NCBI GenBank assembly: GCA_030015575.1
Contig: CM057342.1
Coordinates: 261,850,867 to 261,914,866 of the forward strand
DNA length: 64,000 nt
From: Agapanthus africanus
Lineage: Eukaryota; Streptophyta; Magnoliopsida; Asparagales; Amaryllidaceae
Direction: 5' to 3'
The notes under the pieces were generated by a model that was not told the origin of the DNA, ran no database searches, and saw only the letters and a program-made list of their open reading frames with translations. This document shows, piece by piece, positions 1 to 12,894 of this stretch. The stretch's first letter is position 1. Each line of letters begins with the position of its first letter. Both the position numbers and the translations under genes were made by a program.

Positions 1-1663
1 CCATCTGTTGTAGTATCTCATACCCAACAATCAGCAGTGGTTATAGTATCCCATACTCAACCATCCCATAAAAGTCTCTCCTGGGAATAGGACTTTGTGA
101 GTGGATCCGCCGTGTTGTCCTCTGTAGTCTACTCTCCTAATCTCGATCTCCCTGGAGATCATCCATCTCCATGATCAGGTGATACTGACTAAGAATATGT
201 CTGGATAACTGATGGGACGGGGGTTCCTAGGCCAAAACCACAACTCCATTGTCACACAATGGTAGGAACGAAGTTCATCTCATGAACTTATATTCATCCA
301 GACTACATATTTGGTAGTATCCTTGGTACCAATGTATCCAGTCTTTATCGTCTCGTTTGCCACGGCATCTAGTTTGGAACTCTTCCAACATATCGTCCCT
401 TTATTGAGGGTAAAGATAATGCATGTGACTGACATTCAGTCGACCTTACCACCCTAGAAGCTATCCAGCGATTCTCTCCAGGATCGATTGATACCATCTC
501 ACTACACCTAATGAAAATCCTAACATCCACTTAGATCTATCTCATAGATCCAAAACCCAGGATTTAGAAGGTATCACCTTGATCCTATATGGAGAATCCT
601 TGTGATAAGAGGAGATTGACCGAGTGTAGCATAGGAAACTCCTTCCCTATCAAGAGTATGTCATCTACGTACAATGCGAGGATCAACACTATACTCTCTA
701 CTACCTTTTTGTATATACAAGGTTCATCTACTAATTTGATGAAGTCAAACTCTTTGACTACCATATCAAAACAGATGTTCCAACTCCGCGATGCCTGCTT
801 TAATTCATAAAGCAACTTGCACACGTTTCCGCTGCTCCCACTGCCTACGAAGCTCTCTTGCTGTGTACTTATAGACGCTCTCTTCTAAATCACCATTTAG
901 AAAAGCAGTCATGACACCCAACTGCCAGATATCGTAGTCATGGTATGTAGCAATGGCAAGTAGGATCTGGATGGACTTAAGCATAGGGACTAGAAAAGGT
1001 TCATCATTATCCATACTTGGTCGATGACGAGATCCTTTTGCAACAAGTCTTAGCTTTGAAAGTCTCAACTTTTCCATGTACACCAAGTAATCTTCTCAAG
1101 ATATACTTGCTCCTGATGAGGATTTAACCCTTTAGATAAAGCAACCAAAGTCCATACTTTGTTGGTGTATATGGATTCCATCTCAGATCGCTTAGCGTCC
1201 AGCCATTCTCACAGAGTCCCCACTCCTGATGGTCTGCACGAAACTAGTTGGGTCATCATCTGATGATGCAATTCTCACTCCTACTGTCATAGAGAAAACT
1301 GAAGTATATCTCAGATGGGTGAGGAACACTATTAGATCGGCGGAGAGGCTGAGGTCCATCGGGAACTATTGAATCCTCTGGTTCCACCAAATCATCAGCT
1401 GCAGTTTGTATAGCTGGAACTCCTTCCAGTTCTACCTCATGACCACTAATTTCTTCACAAGAAAATCCTTTTCTAAAAAGGTGGCATGCCACATTTTCTT
1501 CCTCGGTGTGGTAGAAGACATTCCCTTGCGAATGCTTGGGATATCAAACAAACTTCCACAGAACTGAACTTGCCTCGAGCTTGTCCGGATTTTGCTTTTA
1601 GACATAGGCCGGACAACCCTAAATCTTAACATCCTTAAGAGATGGGCTCTTCCCATACCATAA
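1..1663 (-). mobile_element. Cop-B: internal relic of a Ty1/copia element
   Basis: The stretch is homologous to the internal part of Cop-A next to its purine tract: position 1 onward resembles about 3960 onward, and the match runs to about 5640. Minus-strand translations show copia reverse transcriptase motifs. Its own 3' LTR would lie left of the window. The right edge is the LTR of Cop-A at 1664. It is old and much decayed, with several breaks. Angela/BARE-like placement is inferred from the shared family with Cop-A. Confidence 0.8.
585..1086 (-). pseudogene. Cop-B reverse transcriptase relic
   Basis: On the minus strand the region encodes fragments of copia reverse transcriptase. TAFLNGDLEESVY, near 860-930, matches the copia signature around the first catalytic aspartate. 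CIYKK followed by LYVDDILLIG, near 640-720, matches the YVDD active-site block. The order along the minus strand is right for one domain. This is a fossil, not a working gene. Confidence 0.8.
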
Positions 1664-3934
1664 TGTAAGGTTACCTAGGACGGCAGAAAGGTTTCGGGTG
1701 GTATCGTCCATGCCGTTTTTAAATTTTTGCCGTTCTAAATAACTCTAACCCAGAATCTTTAACTTGAAATTTAAACAAGCAAGCAATGTTAACAACTTAA
1801 CATCTAAGTGAATGAGGAATACAACCTTTGTAGACCGGTCCTTCACTTCAATAGCTCCGTGTAGTAGTCCCTTCGCTGCGATGAAATGATCATGCAGACT
1901 CTTGAATGGCTCCATGAGAAGAAAGCAACGATCTTACTTGAAGTCTTCGAGGCCGAAGATGATCTACGTCGAGGAGACACTGACCCAAGCTACCCTCTTC
2001 ACTAATATGGGATTAGTGAAGCTAATACTCTATACTAAAGTGCTAATCTAGTAAAGGATGATGAAGTAGGATTTTTGCTCACTTTGGAATTAATTTTCTC
2101 ACTAGGGTTTCTCACTTAATCAAGGGCTAGAGAGCTCTTGAGCTTTGAAGAGGAAGATGAAGAGAGATAATCTTGTGAGTGAGAATGACAACCATGGGTG
2201 AGAAAATATCTAATATGTCTCATGTAGAGACTTAACCATGAGTTAAGATAATGGTTGGGTTAACAAAATATCTAGTATAAAACAAAACTAGTGGACTAGT
2301 CAATGGGTCTCCAAGCTTCTCAAAGCTTCATGCCATGTAACCATTATCCAACTGATAATTGATTTAAACTAAATAAATAAACCCTACATTATCTTTATCA
2401 TGGTGTAAGTCTCATATACCCATGTAGCTTGTATCATCAACCATGACACAAAATAAAACACAATTAATATATATCACATATATATTAAGCGTGCACATGT
2501 GAGAAAAATAAATGTTTAAGTGAGCTAATATTAGTTAATGTAAATTAATATATCAAATATATAATTATACATTAAATCATTAAATCAACACATGATTTAA
2601 TAATCCGGTTAAATCTCATATGACCGACTAATATTATTTGTATCATTATATCGAATCAGCACTTGATTCGATCACCCGGCTATATCGCATATAATCGACC
2701 GATACAGTATCGACTTATCGAATCAACATTTGATTCGATAACCCGGCTATATCACATATAACCGATCGATACTTTATATCGCGAGAATAGAATACGGTAT
2801 CACATACTTATATTAATCTCGGTCCCGCACATATCACATATGTGCTCCTACTTCGTTTTGCCTGAGCCAGTGAAACCTCTGTTTAGGACTCTAAAGACTT
2901 ATCAATACGCCGGCAGTAGGTGATGATCACATCAAGCACCCACAAGCCGCCAGCGGTACTAGCTGGACGTAACGGCTACCCGGGTATTGAACGATCAGAA
3001 GATCAGCAAGCAACCCCGCTCTAACTCCTGCAAAAGCCTGACAGTAACACTACCGTACAGTCCGGTCTTTTCATCTGATATGTCGGATATCATCACCTGG
3101 GGGTGGTAAAACGTTAGACCCCAATAGCCTGATAAGTCATGCCGATGCAAGATCTATAACGGTTTGAGAAACTACTGATAACACTTACCAGTAAATCTCA
3201 GCAACCCTGGCCAGGGATTTCATATTATAGCTAATCGAACATAGCGCAACATCAACTCCCAATACCGGGAGAGAAGAATCCCCTCCTATCGCTCATTGAC
3301 TCTATGTGACTCGGGAATGTACCAAAAACCCCACCGTTTTGCACGATCTCTTGACCGTGGTATGGTGGAAATCAAAGCACAGTGGGAATCACACAAGACT
3401 CTATGGCGATCTCAGGTCGACAGACTAACCTGTACCAGTGTCACCAGAGAACAGCTATCTGACGATAGGTATAATATCATCTAGGAGTTCTCGGCGAGTC
3501 CGTTCAGTGTACCCAGTTTCCACTAAGCACCCGTACACCATATTTTATGTCAAACACCAATGGATGTGGGATCATCCATCGCCCATCATATGGGTCAAGA
3601 TGCGTATACGCTAGTCTACTCTGGAGCATCGATGCCCTGTCTCGATACTCCCTCGACTAGGAACAATTATAGGGTGTACTTATGGACTACCCCTGGCCCT
3701 ACTAATATGATCTCCATCATAGTCCCGGGTGTCAAGTACACATCCTAAAGGGCTTTATCAACATGTGAGAGTAAGACAGCATCACGTATACAAGTCAACA
3801 TGTTCAGACAAAGAGCAAGCAGATAGCATACTATCATATCAAGCAAGACAGTCCTTCCTATATATGTCCAAGCATCCACTACAATATACATCCCATATAC
3901 AGTAATGGCCTCTAGGGCATACATATAACTAACA
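1664..3934 (-). repeat. Cop-A 3' LTR (2271 bp)
   Basis: Plus-strand ends are TGTAAGG and ACTAACA, giving a sense-strand TG...CA LTR. It aligns with 17639-19673 plus 29942-30094. It holds AT-rich blocks with repeated ATCGAATCAACA-type phrases and no gene. Confidence 0.85.
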
Positions 3935-3946
3935 ATCTCCCACTTG
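3935..3946 (-). other. Cop-A polypurine tract
   Basis: The sense strand reads CAAGTGGGAGAT directly before the LTR start. This is the plus-strand primer site of the element. The same 12 bases stand at this place in Cop-1 and Cop-2. Confidence 0.85.
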
Positions 3947-5874
3947 CACTAAGGCCATTTATCGCAGTATCACATACTTAACAATATAGCAGTGGTTGTA
4001 GTATCCCATACTCAACCATCCTAAAATCTCTCAAATTGTATTTAGGAAAGCAGGCCTTGGTGAGTGGATCTGCCGTGTTAACCTCAAAATCTACTCTCCT
4101 TACCTCGATCCGTTGGAGATCAACCATCTCCCTGATCAGGTGATACTTGACTTAGAATATGTCTGGATCGATGATGGGACAGGTGTTCCTAGGCCAAAGC
4201 CACAAATCCATTGTAGTCTTAATAACAATTATTGGACGCTCAATGGTAGGAACCCTGTTCATCTCATGAACAAGAAATGTCCAGACAACCTCTTTGGTAG
4301 TATCATTGGTAGCAATGCATTCAGCCTTTATCGTCTAGTATGCCACAGTATCTAGCTTAGAACTCTTCCAATCATACCGTCCTACCACTGAGGGTAAAGA
4401 CAATGCCTGTGACTGACTTTCAGTCGAACTTATCACTCTGAAAGCTGGAACCAAGAACATTCTTTTAGTGCTTCTCAAGTACTTAAGAATGTCCTCCACA
4501 GCTGTCCAGTTATTCTCCCAAGATCCGATTGATTCCTGATCACCACACCTAGTGAGTCATCTACATCTGGTCTGGTACATAACATCGCATACATGATAGA
4601 GCCTACCACCGAAGCATAAGGTATCCCTTGCACGCGAGTGATCCATGAGTAAGTGTGCGAACCACCACGCTTAGAATCCGCCATACTAAACCCCTTTAGT
4701 ATGGTGTTAATGTACCTGGATTTGGGACACTCCCAACATCCACATAGATCTATCACCATAGATCATAATCCACAAGATGTAGTAGGTATCATCCAGATCT
4801 TATATTGAGAATCCTCGTGATAATAGGAGCTTGACCGAGTGTAGCATTGGAAACACTTTCCTATCAAGAGTATGTCATCTACATACAATACGTGGAAGAC
4901 AACCTTCTTGTATATACAAGGTTCATCTACCTTTTTGATGAAGTCAAATACTTTGATTGCCACATCAAAACAGATGTTCCATCTCCATGATACTTGCATT
5001 GATCCTGATGGACTTAAGCATATCTTTGAAAGTCTCAACTTTTCCATCTATACCAAGAATCTTCTCAAGATCCATTTGCTCCCAATTGGTTTTACCCCTT
5101 CAGGTGCAACATGCAAAGTCATACTTTGTTGGTGTACATGGATTCCATCTTTGATCGCATAGCATCCAGCATTTTCACTGAGTCGCCACCCATGATGGCC
5201 TGCCTGAACCTAGTTGGGGCCATCATCAACCATGATGCAATTCTCACTCCCCTGTCACCGAGAAGACCGTAGTATCTCTCAAGTGGATGAGGAACCCTAC
5301 CAGATTCGCGGAGAGGCTGAGGTTCGTTGAAGACTATTGAATCCTTTGGTTTCACCAAATCATCAGCCGTTGGTTTGTGTAGCTGGAACTCCTTCCAGTT
5401 CTACCTCATGACCACTAATTTCTTCACAAGAAATTCCTTTTCCAAAAAGGTGGCATGCTGAGAAACAAAACACCTTTTGCTCCTCAGAGTGGTAGAAGAT
5501 ATTCTCTCACAAATGTTTGGGATATCCTAACAAACTTATACAGAACTGACCTTGCCTCGAGTTTGTCCGGATTTTGCTTTTCAACATAGGCCGGACAACC
5601 CCATATCTTAACTCGTTTAAGACATGGCCTCTTCCCATTTCATATCTCATATAGAGTGGTAGGCACTGATTTGGATGGAACCCCATTCAATAGGTATGCA
5701 GCTTCTCAAGTGCATAACCCCAAAAGGAAATAGGTAACTCAGCAGTACTCATCATAGAGTGCGCCATATCTCATAGGGTGCGATACCTCCGCTCCGATAC
5801 ACCATTATGCTGTGGTGTATACGAAGGAGTAAGCTGAGAGAGAATCACATTCTCCTTTTAGAAAATCCAGGAAC
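3947..5874 (-). pseudogene. Cop-A pol relic (reverse transcriptase and RNase H side)
   Basis: Minus-strand translation near 4480-4760 gives GIPYASVVGSIMYAMLCTRP, the conserved block between copia reverse transcriptase and RNase H. The part near 4763-5047 gives VDEPCIYKK and LYVDDILLIG, the YVDD active site. Toward 5550-5620 is an integrase-end block resembling GCPAYVKK...PDKLEAR. The strand order (integrase at high coordinates, then reverse transcriptase, then RNase H) is the copia order. The region stops at the Cop-1 insertion and resumes at 16181. It is a broken fossil. Confidence 0.8.
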
Positions 5875-5879
5875 TTGAT
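5875..5879. repeat. Target-site duplication TTGAT, left of Cop-1
   Basis: TTGAT precedes the LTR and recurs at 16176-16180 after the other LTR. It marks a normal integration of Cop-1 into Cop-A. Confidence 0.95.
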
Positions 5880-6681
5880 TGTAAGTGCACGGCGGTGCCC
5901 CGGCCGTCAATCCGACGCCGGAATGCGGAAACGGTGATAAACTTTAATTTTGCGGACTTTGCAAACCGGCACCACCGCGCACAAAACCCCGGATCGTAAC
6001 CATTAAACTAGTCTAGCTAACAAGAAGAAAGGGGAATAGAGATATACCGACGATCCAAGTCCTCCGGTCTTCTCGTCATGGTCCCGATCTCCTACGGAAT
6101 GTCCCGTCTCCTCCTCGTCGCCGGAAGTGCACCACATCGCCTACTTTGTTTACGGGCTCCCACCTCAATGCCGAGGCAACTCGGGCACGAAGCCGGCTAC
6201 TCGACGTGCCCAAGGTTCACTGTAGAATATGTAGTCCTCAAGTCTCACTTTGGGGTTCATGGAGATGCCATTTTAGGTGGAAGGATGATACAAGAACAAT
6301 GTGGAGGAACTTGGGGATTTTTCTAACATCAAGAGAGCAAAAATCCCCACTACAAAAATTGGGCAACCCCTCCTCCAAGCTTGGCCGGCCATAACTAGAG
6401 GGGGAGGAGAGAATGAGAATGAGAGAGTCAAGTGTGTAACAAAAGAGGGAGCCATTCTCATAATCCAAAAAGGGAGAGAGAGAGAAGGCTATCATGCAAA
6501 AAGGAAATGATCACCAAAAAGATCCTCACTCAACAACCATACCATCTCCCATCATCAATAATCATCAAGCATGATGACTTCAAAAAGTCAAGCCATCATG
6601 AAGAGGTCAAGGTCAAGGAATGGTGCTCATCATGAAAACCATCATGACATAAATAAATATGCAAAGACCCCCTCCACAATT

Positions 6682-6707
6682 GCTTATTTGCAACAATGCA
6701 AATAAGC
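6682..6707 (-). other. LTR hairpin, 11-bp perfect stem
   Basis: GCTTATTTGCA (6682-6692) and TGCAAATAAGC (6697-6707) are perfect complements around a 4-nt loop. The same hairpin occurs in the other LTR at 14692-14717 and, one base pair shorter, in Cop-2. Confidence 0.75.
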
Positions 6708-6935
6708 CCTCCTCCACCAATCTTCGGCCAATGAACGGAACAATGGAAATCGGCCGAAACGGAAAGCAAACTGGCAACTCCAGAAAACTGGTCCCGTAAT
6801 AAATTACAGGAAAACCCCGATACTGTGCATACACACCCGCATCTGTATTCCGACCGAAATACAAATGCAATGAGACAAAATCTACACTGTACTATACCAG
6901 GATCCGGCTTATACCAAAACCGGCCAGTAATGTCT

Positions 6936-7056
6936 GTTCGATCCTGATCCGTGCAATACCGCACGTATCTGATCGAACCCTGCCATATATCCATACGGCC
7001 TATAGTACAGACTGTCCGATCCTGATCCGTGCAATACCGCACGTATCTGATCGGAC
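6936..7056 (-). repeat. Two-copy 78-bp LTR repeat, each copy a hairpin
   Basis: Unit one has arms GTTCGATC (6936-6943) and GATCGAAC (6971-6978). Unit two has GTCCGATC (7014-7021) and GATCGGAC (7049-7056). Between the arms both carry GTGC...GCAC. The units are 78 bp apart. One base pair differs between units on both sides at once. Confidence 0.85.
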
Positions 7057-8165
7057 CTTGCCATATCTCCATACGGCCTCTACAACCTTTCGCCCGAAAG
7101 CTGAGTAACTGAAATGTGGGGGACTCTAAAGACTCATCAACACCTTGGTTGTGGATTTAACCACTAGCACGTCAGAGGTATAAGCCAATACGTAACGGGC
7201 TACCAGGTACTGACTAAAAGGGATGTCTGTGAGCGAACTCAGCCTGACAACCCTACTGAGCCTGTCAGTGACAATATCCGTACAGTCCGGTCCGTTCGTC
7301 TATGAGCATCGCATGGCGGGCCTAGGGGGTTGGTAAAAGTCAGACCCCCAAAAGCGGTACAAGTCGTGTCGGAGTGTAGCCCAGAACACCCTGAGATACT
7401 ACTGGAATACCTACCAGTAAATCTCCTTGCCTTGGCCAAGGACTTTGTGTAATGGCTCTCCTAGACACAGCACGACCTCACCCCCAATACCGGGAGAGAC
7501 GAACCCCTGAAGATACGCTCACTGCCTCCATGTGGCTCGGGACTGTACCCAACTAAAACCTGTTTGCACGACTCCTTTGAGCCGTGGTAGGGTAGTAATC
7601 AAAGTACAGTGGGAACTCACACGAGACAAATGACGATCCCCAGGTCAATGAACTAACCTGCACACATGTCACCTGGGAACTGCCATCTGACGTCTGGTAT
7701 ATGACCAACTAGCATGTTCCCGGCGAGTCCTGTCCGGTGTACTCATAACCCAATGAGCACCTGTATACATCTTAGGTGATCCAACTGACACCAGTGGCTT
7801 GTGAGACCGGCCACCGCCCCTCGTCGGAGTCTCCACTGTATACACTAGTCTACTAATGGAGTATCGATGCCCAGTCTCGAAACTCCCACGACTAGGGACC
7901 TTTTAAGGATAAGCTTATAGACCCCCAGCTCCCACTTATATGATCGCCCTCATACTGCTGGTGGTCAAGCAAGAATCCTAGGGGCTCTATCAACGTGTAA
8001 TAGCGACGTGTCAGGTCACCTAAAGCAGTACACGATGATAAAGGTAAACCAGATAGCATACTATCATCTCGAGTAAGACTGTCCTACCGGGATAGGTCCT
8101 CCCTCAATCATTACAATCACGTACCTGTGACCTAATAATTGACTCTGAGGGCACTATCTCCAACA

Positions 8166-8177
8166 ATCTCCCACTTG
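8166..8177 (-). other. Cop-1 polypurine tract
   Basis: The sense strand reads CAAGTGGGAGAT followed by the LTR start TGTTGG. It fixes the minus orientation of Cop-1. Confidence 0.9.
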
Positions 8178-9790
8178 CACTCAAGGCTAATTATTGCGAT
8201 GTCGCATACTCACAGCCCGTGTGATACCGAACATCCAACTCCTCTACTAGTCAGTCTCACAAAGCTCGTTTGCGGAACTATTGCGTTCGAGGAATAGCCT
8301 CAGTGAGTGGATCCGCTTTGTTGTTTCTTTCTATGTCTCTCTATATCTCAAGTTCGCGGAGAAACCCATCTCCCGAAATGAGCAATACCTATCTTAGAAT
8401 GTGTCTGGATGTCTGATGGGACATAGCTCATAAATGAACTCCAAATCCAAACTTCTTAGACTGTATCGTCAACTGAACTTAATCAGTATCCTGCGCCATG
8501 CCTCCCTCAGTATTGCCTTGGACCACCTGTCCAAAATACTGCCCCTCATCAGAAGGAAAACTATAACTCTGACAACCTCCTTGTCGTCCATGTCACCTTG
8601 GAAGCCTGGAATGATAACTGTCTCCTGAATAAGGCTGTCGTTATCATATCCCTAGAACATCTACTTATGTTCTAAAACTGCTTCCGACTGTTTCTCCAGG
8701 ATTGGATTAATGTCAACTTATTGCATCTAGTGCAAGAACAACATCTGGTGTGGTACTTGATATCTCACGATTGACTCAATTGCCTGAGCAAGTGATCTGC
8801 CAATCATGCCCGTCCCTCTCCCCTTTAGTCTGTAAGACACCTTTGGAGAGGGTGACTCCATTACCTGCAGGTACACTACCGTGCCAGGAGTCGTCCATCC
8901 TAAATACTCTTAGAATGCTGTCAAGTACCCTGATTGGGAAACCACCCAAATCTAGATCTCAAACCATAGATCTAGTAACCAGTATGTCTGATATAAAATC
9001 CATTTCCTTTGTGGAGAAAAAACTGTGTGACGACCAAAGTATAACCGATCGTAGTGTAGGAGTTTCTTTTCCTACTCTGTGTATATCATCCAAATACCAG
9101 GATATCACACCCTACTACCTTCTCAACAGATCCATCCCCTATTCTGATGAAGTCAAACCCATGACTGTCACGTCAGAAATAGATGATCTATCTCCGCTAC
9201 ATCTGCTCTAGTCTATAAATAGACATAAGCAACCTGTCCACCAATGCTTCCGCTGCTCCCACTGACTACGACAACCCTCTGGCAGAGTCATACAGACGTA
9301 CACTTCTAAAACTGGTTTAGAACGACGCTATACTCATCCTCCCGCCGGGTCTCGTAACCTGGAACAACAGCAATGGCAATTGTGGGTAAACAAGAACTTC
9401 CCTGTCACCGTCCTTGAGGCTACCGTAGTGCCTCTCGGGTGCCTGAAGTTACCCACCTTATCTGCGGAGTGGCCAATGGAATGTCAATCCAGATTGAATC
9501 TTTAGGTTCCTTATCAAATCTTCAGTAATCGTTTGTGGTTCTGGAATCACTTCCAGTTCTACCATACTCCCACTACTGTTTTCTGAAAAAATCCATCTTT
9601 AATAAAACTGTGGCGAGTCTAGAACAATATCGCTATTGTTCATCCAGATGGTAGAAAGTCAACCCTCGTCACAGCCTGGGTCAACCCACAAACAGCCATT
9701 ACAGAAACGTGCCTTGAGTTGTCCAGTGTCTGGTTTTAATCATAAACCGGACAACTCCCCGTACCTTAACATCGTTAAGATATGAACTGT
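8178..9790 (-). pseudogene. Cop-1 pol relic
   Basis: This matches, base for base over long stretches, the complement of 25994-27658 in Cop-2. There the translation shows a YLDDI...LQSV reverse transcriptase block and an integrase-end block near PDTGQLKAR. It is heavily decayed. The open frame on the opposite strand (8750-9211) is a shadow. No full domain survives. Confidence 0.65.
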
Positions 9791-10732
9791 TCTATATCCA
9801 ATATAGAAACAGAGGCACTGATTTAATTGAACCAGATCCAAATCATGCAACTGTCTCCAGTGCATGTCAACTAAATGGAAGGAGGCCGATCAGCGTTACT
9901 CAACTTAGGAATACTTCCAATTATGAGTAACCTGAAAGAGAAGCAAGATCTCTTTGTCATTACTATCAACTGAATACCATACACAAGTATCTACATTTTC
10001 GATCTCTTTGAAGAATCCCGATACTTGCTACACCTGGTTCTCTACTCTATTCAAATACCTATAACTCCTCAAAACTTAGACCCTGTGTTTCAACGAAACA
10101 CATGTCTAAGAACTAGAGAAGTTAAAAGTAAACAGAATATAGTATGAGGACCAACCCCTCTGTCCTAATGGACACTGGACAACATACAATACTCTGTATA
10201 AGTCCCTTGAGTCTGATAACTCTTTCACTGTGTGTCGTAGGTTGAAAACTGTACTTATGGTTAAGAAGAATTACACCGCTGTTTAATGCTCCTTACCTAA
10301 CCATCCACTGATATAGGTAAATGTCGTAGACATAATTTCAGAAAGGTATATCTCACTCTATGAAAATAGACGTACAGATATATCATTTTGAAATTGGTGC
10401 ATAACAGCGGATATTCAAAACCAAATATTTGCCGACCGGAAAACAGCCCAGGTGATTTCCTCAAATATCACCGATTACAACGAATCCCGATATAATGAGG
10501 ATGATCACCCAATTCCCAATAACCTACTCCCACTCATCATCTGTAAAACCATACAGATGTGAGAATCGTACCTGGTAAATACATACCCTGGAGTAAGTGT
10601 CTAATCGAGAAATCAGTTTTCTTTTAATAGTACACAGTGAAACTGAAACATTGAAATGTTTCGTTGGGGTATCCTGGTATTCCTAGTAATGCCTCTTCCA
10701 GATTTACGACTGTAACCGTATAATTCTTTGCC
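9791..10732 (-). other. Cop-1 internal sequence without recognised gene
   Basis: The stretch is shared with Cop-2 (about 25090-25990) and partly with Cop-C, so it is part of the element. I see no long open frame and no protein motif on either strand. Confidence 0.6.
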
Positions 10733-11510
10733 ACCTCTCCAAATCCCTTCATATGTCTTTAGTCTTTACCTTCTGCACACCCCTTTAGGCCAAATGGTTT
10801 TCTTCCTTCCCTACCGTTCGGCACCAGCCTATGGTTTGGAAGAAGACTATCCAATAAGCATAATGGGTGTACTGTCCCAATCCTAGGAACACTCGCAATG
10901 AGAGAGGGTGAAGATAAAAGACAGCCGAATAAACCTTATTCCTATTTCTCCTGAACCAGAATCCATCCCCGAACTGGAACAAGTTCCATTCGAGTTCGTA
11001 TATAACCATACGATGGAGTATCCAAATAAACTGTGGATCTTCGTAGTGATACGGAGTGTCCTGGAGAAATACAAAGGTGATGTGGGAGTGGTAACGAAAT
11101 ATTTGGTTTGGTCGTGAAAATCTGTTGCAATTTACTTTGCCCTCTTACTAATCCCTTGCTTTGTCTGAACTTAATACCTTCTGCACACCATCGTTATGCT
11201 AATTGGTTTTCTTCATTCCCTACCGGTCAGCACCAGCCTAAGGTTTGGAAGAAGACAATCCAATTTGCGTAATAGGTGTACTACCCCTAAACCAAGGAGT
11301 ACTCGTAACCTGAGAGAGGGTAAAAGGAAAAGACAACTGAATAATCCTATCCGTTTTCTCCAGAACCGGAAACCATCCTCGAATAAATCTTTCGAGTTCG
11401 TATCTAACCATACGATGGTTTTGTCCAATGGAAGTGGACGTTCGTAGTAAAACGGGGTGTCCTGGAGAAAAGGGTAAAAGTAGGAGTGGCAATGAGGTTT
11501 GCAACTCTGA
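10733..11510 (-). repeat. Imperfect tandem duplication, period 408 bp
   Basis: The marker CCTTCTGCACACC occurs at 10769 and 11177. The units also share ATAACCATACGATGG-type and GGTTTGGAAGAAGAC phrases. The same duplication with nearly the same period occurs in Cop-2 and Cop-C, so it predates their split. No coding function is recognised. Confidence 0.85.
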
Positions 11511-11887
11511 CAATCCAAAAGCCTGTGTTAAGAAGGTTCGGTCAACTTGGTCACTGAGTCATAGTCTTAGGGTCGGGTCAATGGTCGCTGCCAGAGAGAG
11601 AGAGAAAAGAAACACTCAGCGTGCACTCTAACCTAGATCAGAATGGTTACCAATTTATCTAATCTGGAATCCTCCCACTGTACCTCAAATTCTCCTCCAA
11701 ACCTGAAAGAAGAATTAGTCGGGGTCACCCGAGGAGTAAACTAACTCATCAGTGGGAATCGGGATCCAACTATCATTGCATGATAACGTGACGGAATCCG
11801 CTCACGCTATCACACTCCAGAAGGTATGCGCATATCTGGCAAGTTTCAGTTCTTTTGAAACTCCCGATGTGATTTCTGCCCCATGCT

Positions 11888-12097
11888 CTTATGACCTTGA
11901 CTTTGGCCAACATATCATAAGTCACATGTCAAGTTCTGCCCGTCATTCTCCAGGTTAATTTGAATCCACCCGTACATACCCTTGACTTTGGCCAAAATGG
12001 CAGCACGACTGTCCCAAACCAACGCATCTATCTATGCTGCATATGAATAACCAACAGCTACCAAACACTGTGCCTTGACTTTGGCCAACATACACAG
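11888..12097 (-). ncRNA. Three stem-loops with constant core (Cop-1 copy)
   Basis: Outer stems are CTTATGA/TCATAAG (11888-11894, 11915-11921), a weaker CGTACATACC/GGCAGCACG (11971-12007), and CTGTG/CACAG (12068-12072, 12093-12097). Each encloses the constant core, here CCTTGACTTTGGCCAA on the plus strand. It corresponds to 23736-23945 of Cop-2 and 58100-58310 of Cop-C. I infer a structured part of the element's RNA; no separate transcript is shown. Confidence 0.6.
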
Positions 12098-12229
12098 CTT
12101 GAATACTATTGACTACCCATATGAAACGACGGAGGGCTACGAATGGTTTCTGGCGAAAACCTTTAACGTAATGAACTTGATATCGTTGAAGGAACGGATA
12201 GCTTTTTAGAAAATATAGTGACGAAAACC

Positions 12230-12460
12230 TTTACTAAAGAGGTCACTCCCGGTGAAGGGATCTCGGCTCTTTCCCCGTAGAATGGGGTGCAGGATATTCC
12301 AACTGAATACCACGGTGCAAAGCAAAAGTAATCGGCTATAGTGAAGTTAATGCCCTGACGCAAACTTCTGTCCAAGGGGTCACTCCCGGTGAAGGGATCT
12401 CGGCCCTTGCCTCGTCGACTGAGGAGCAGGATATTCCAAATGAATACCACGATGCAAAAC
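12230..12460 (-). repeat. Two-copy module, period 137 bp
   Basis: GGTCACTCCCGGTGAAGGGA starts at 12241 and again at 12378, each followed by a short CCYC...GRGG hairpin and by GGATATTCCAA. The plus-strand hairpins are CCCC...GGGG and CCTC...GAGG. The pair is also present in Cop-2 and Cop-C. Confidence 0.8.
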
Positions 12461-12894
12461 AAAAGTGAACGTCCTTGCAATAACAGCTTTTTGAAAAGTG
12501 TTCCAACAACATCAGATTAGGTTTGTTTAACTTGCATTGATCCGAATCAACGCAGTCCCATCAATTGATCACACCAAAAAGAACGAAAATATACTGATGT
12601 ACGTATATGCCATCCGCATTCGCCACTGGGTCCCGTCATTACCCGTTAGGTTAGCTAACTAACGACAGAGCGGGGATTGGACTAGCGTGGATGCAAAACA
12701 TATACAACATCTACTAATATATATACCAATATATTATATTCGCTCAAGGCGTGAATAAAATGCAACATCACAGAAATGTACAGCATCACAGAAACAATAT
12801 AGATATCTGGGATCCCCGGGTTTCACAGAGCCACTACTGAAACCCGACGTTCCCCTGGTCGTGTGGATAGCCTGTGCAATGAAATCCTAGACCC

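Larger units (their letters stand above)
5880..8165 (-). repeat. Cop-1 3' LTR
   Basis: Plus-strand ends are TGTAAGTGCAC and ATCTCCAACA. It is a near-identical copy of 13890-16175. It contains an 11-bp hairpin at 6682-6707 and a duplicated hairpin at 6936-7056. Short open frames inside it are not genes. Confidence 0.95.

Noticed and set aside
2400-2830. Satellite-like array from repeated ATCGAATCAACA phrases
   Set aside because: Few, irregular copies within the Cop-A LTR; not a satellite.
4475-5358. Separate minus-strand genes
   Set aside because: They are consecutive remnants of one copia pol in Cop-A.
6596-7072. 158-codon open frame on the minus strand, repeated at 14606-15082
   Set aside because: It lies within the Cop-1 LTR, is present twice only because the LTRs are copies, and its apparent protein repeat is the 78-bp hairpin duplication.
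8750-9211. 153-codon open frame on the plus strand, also in reverse in Cop-2 (26623-27063)
   Set aside because: It is antisense to the pol relic, and the sense strand shows the copia active-site remnant.
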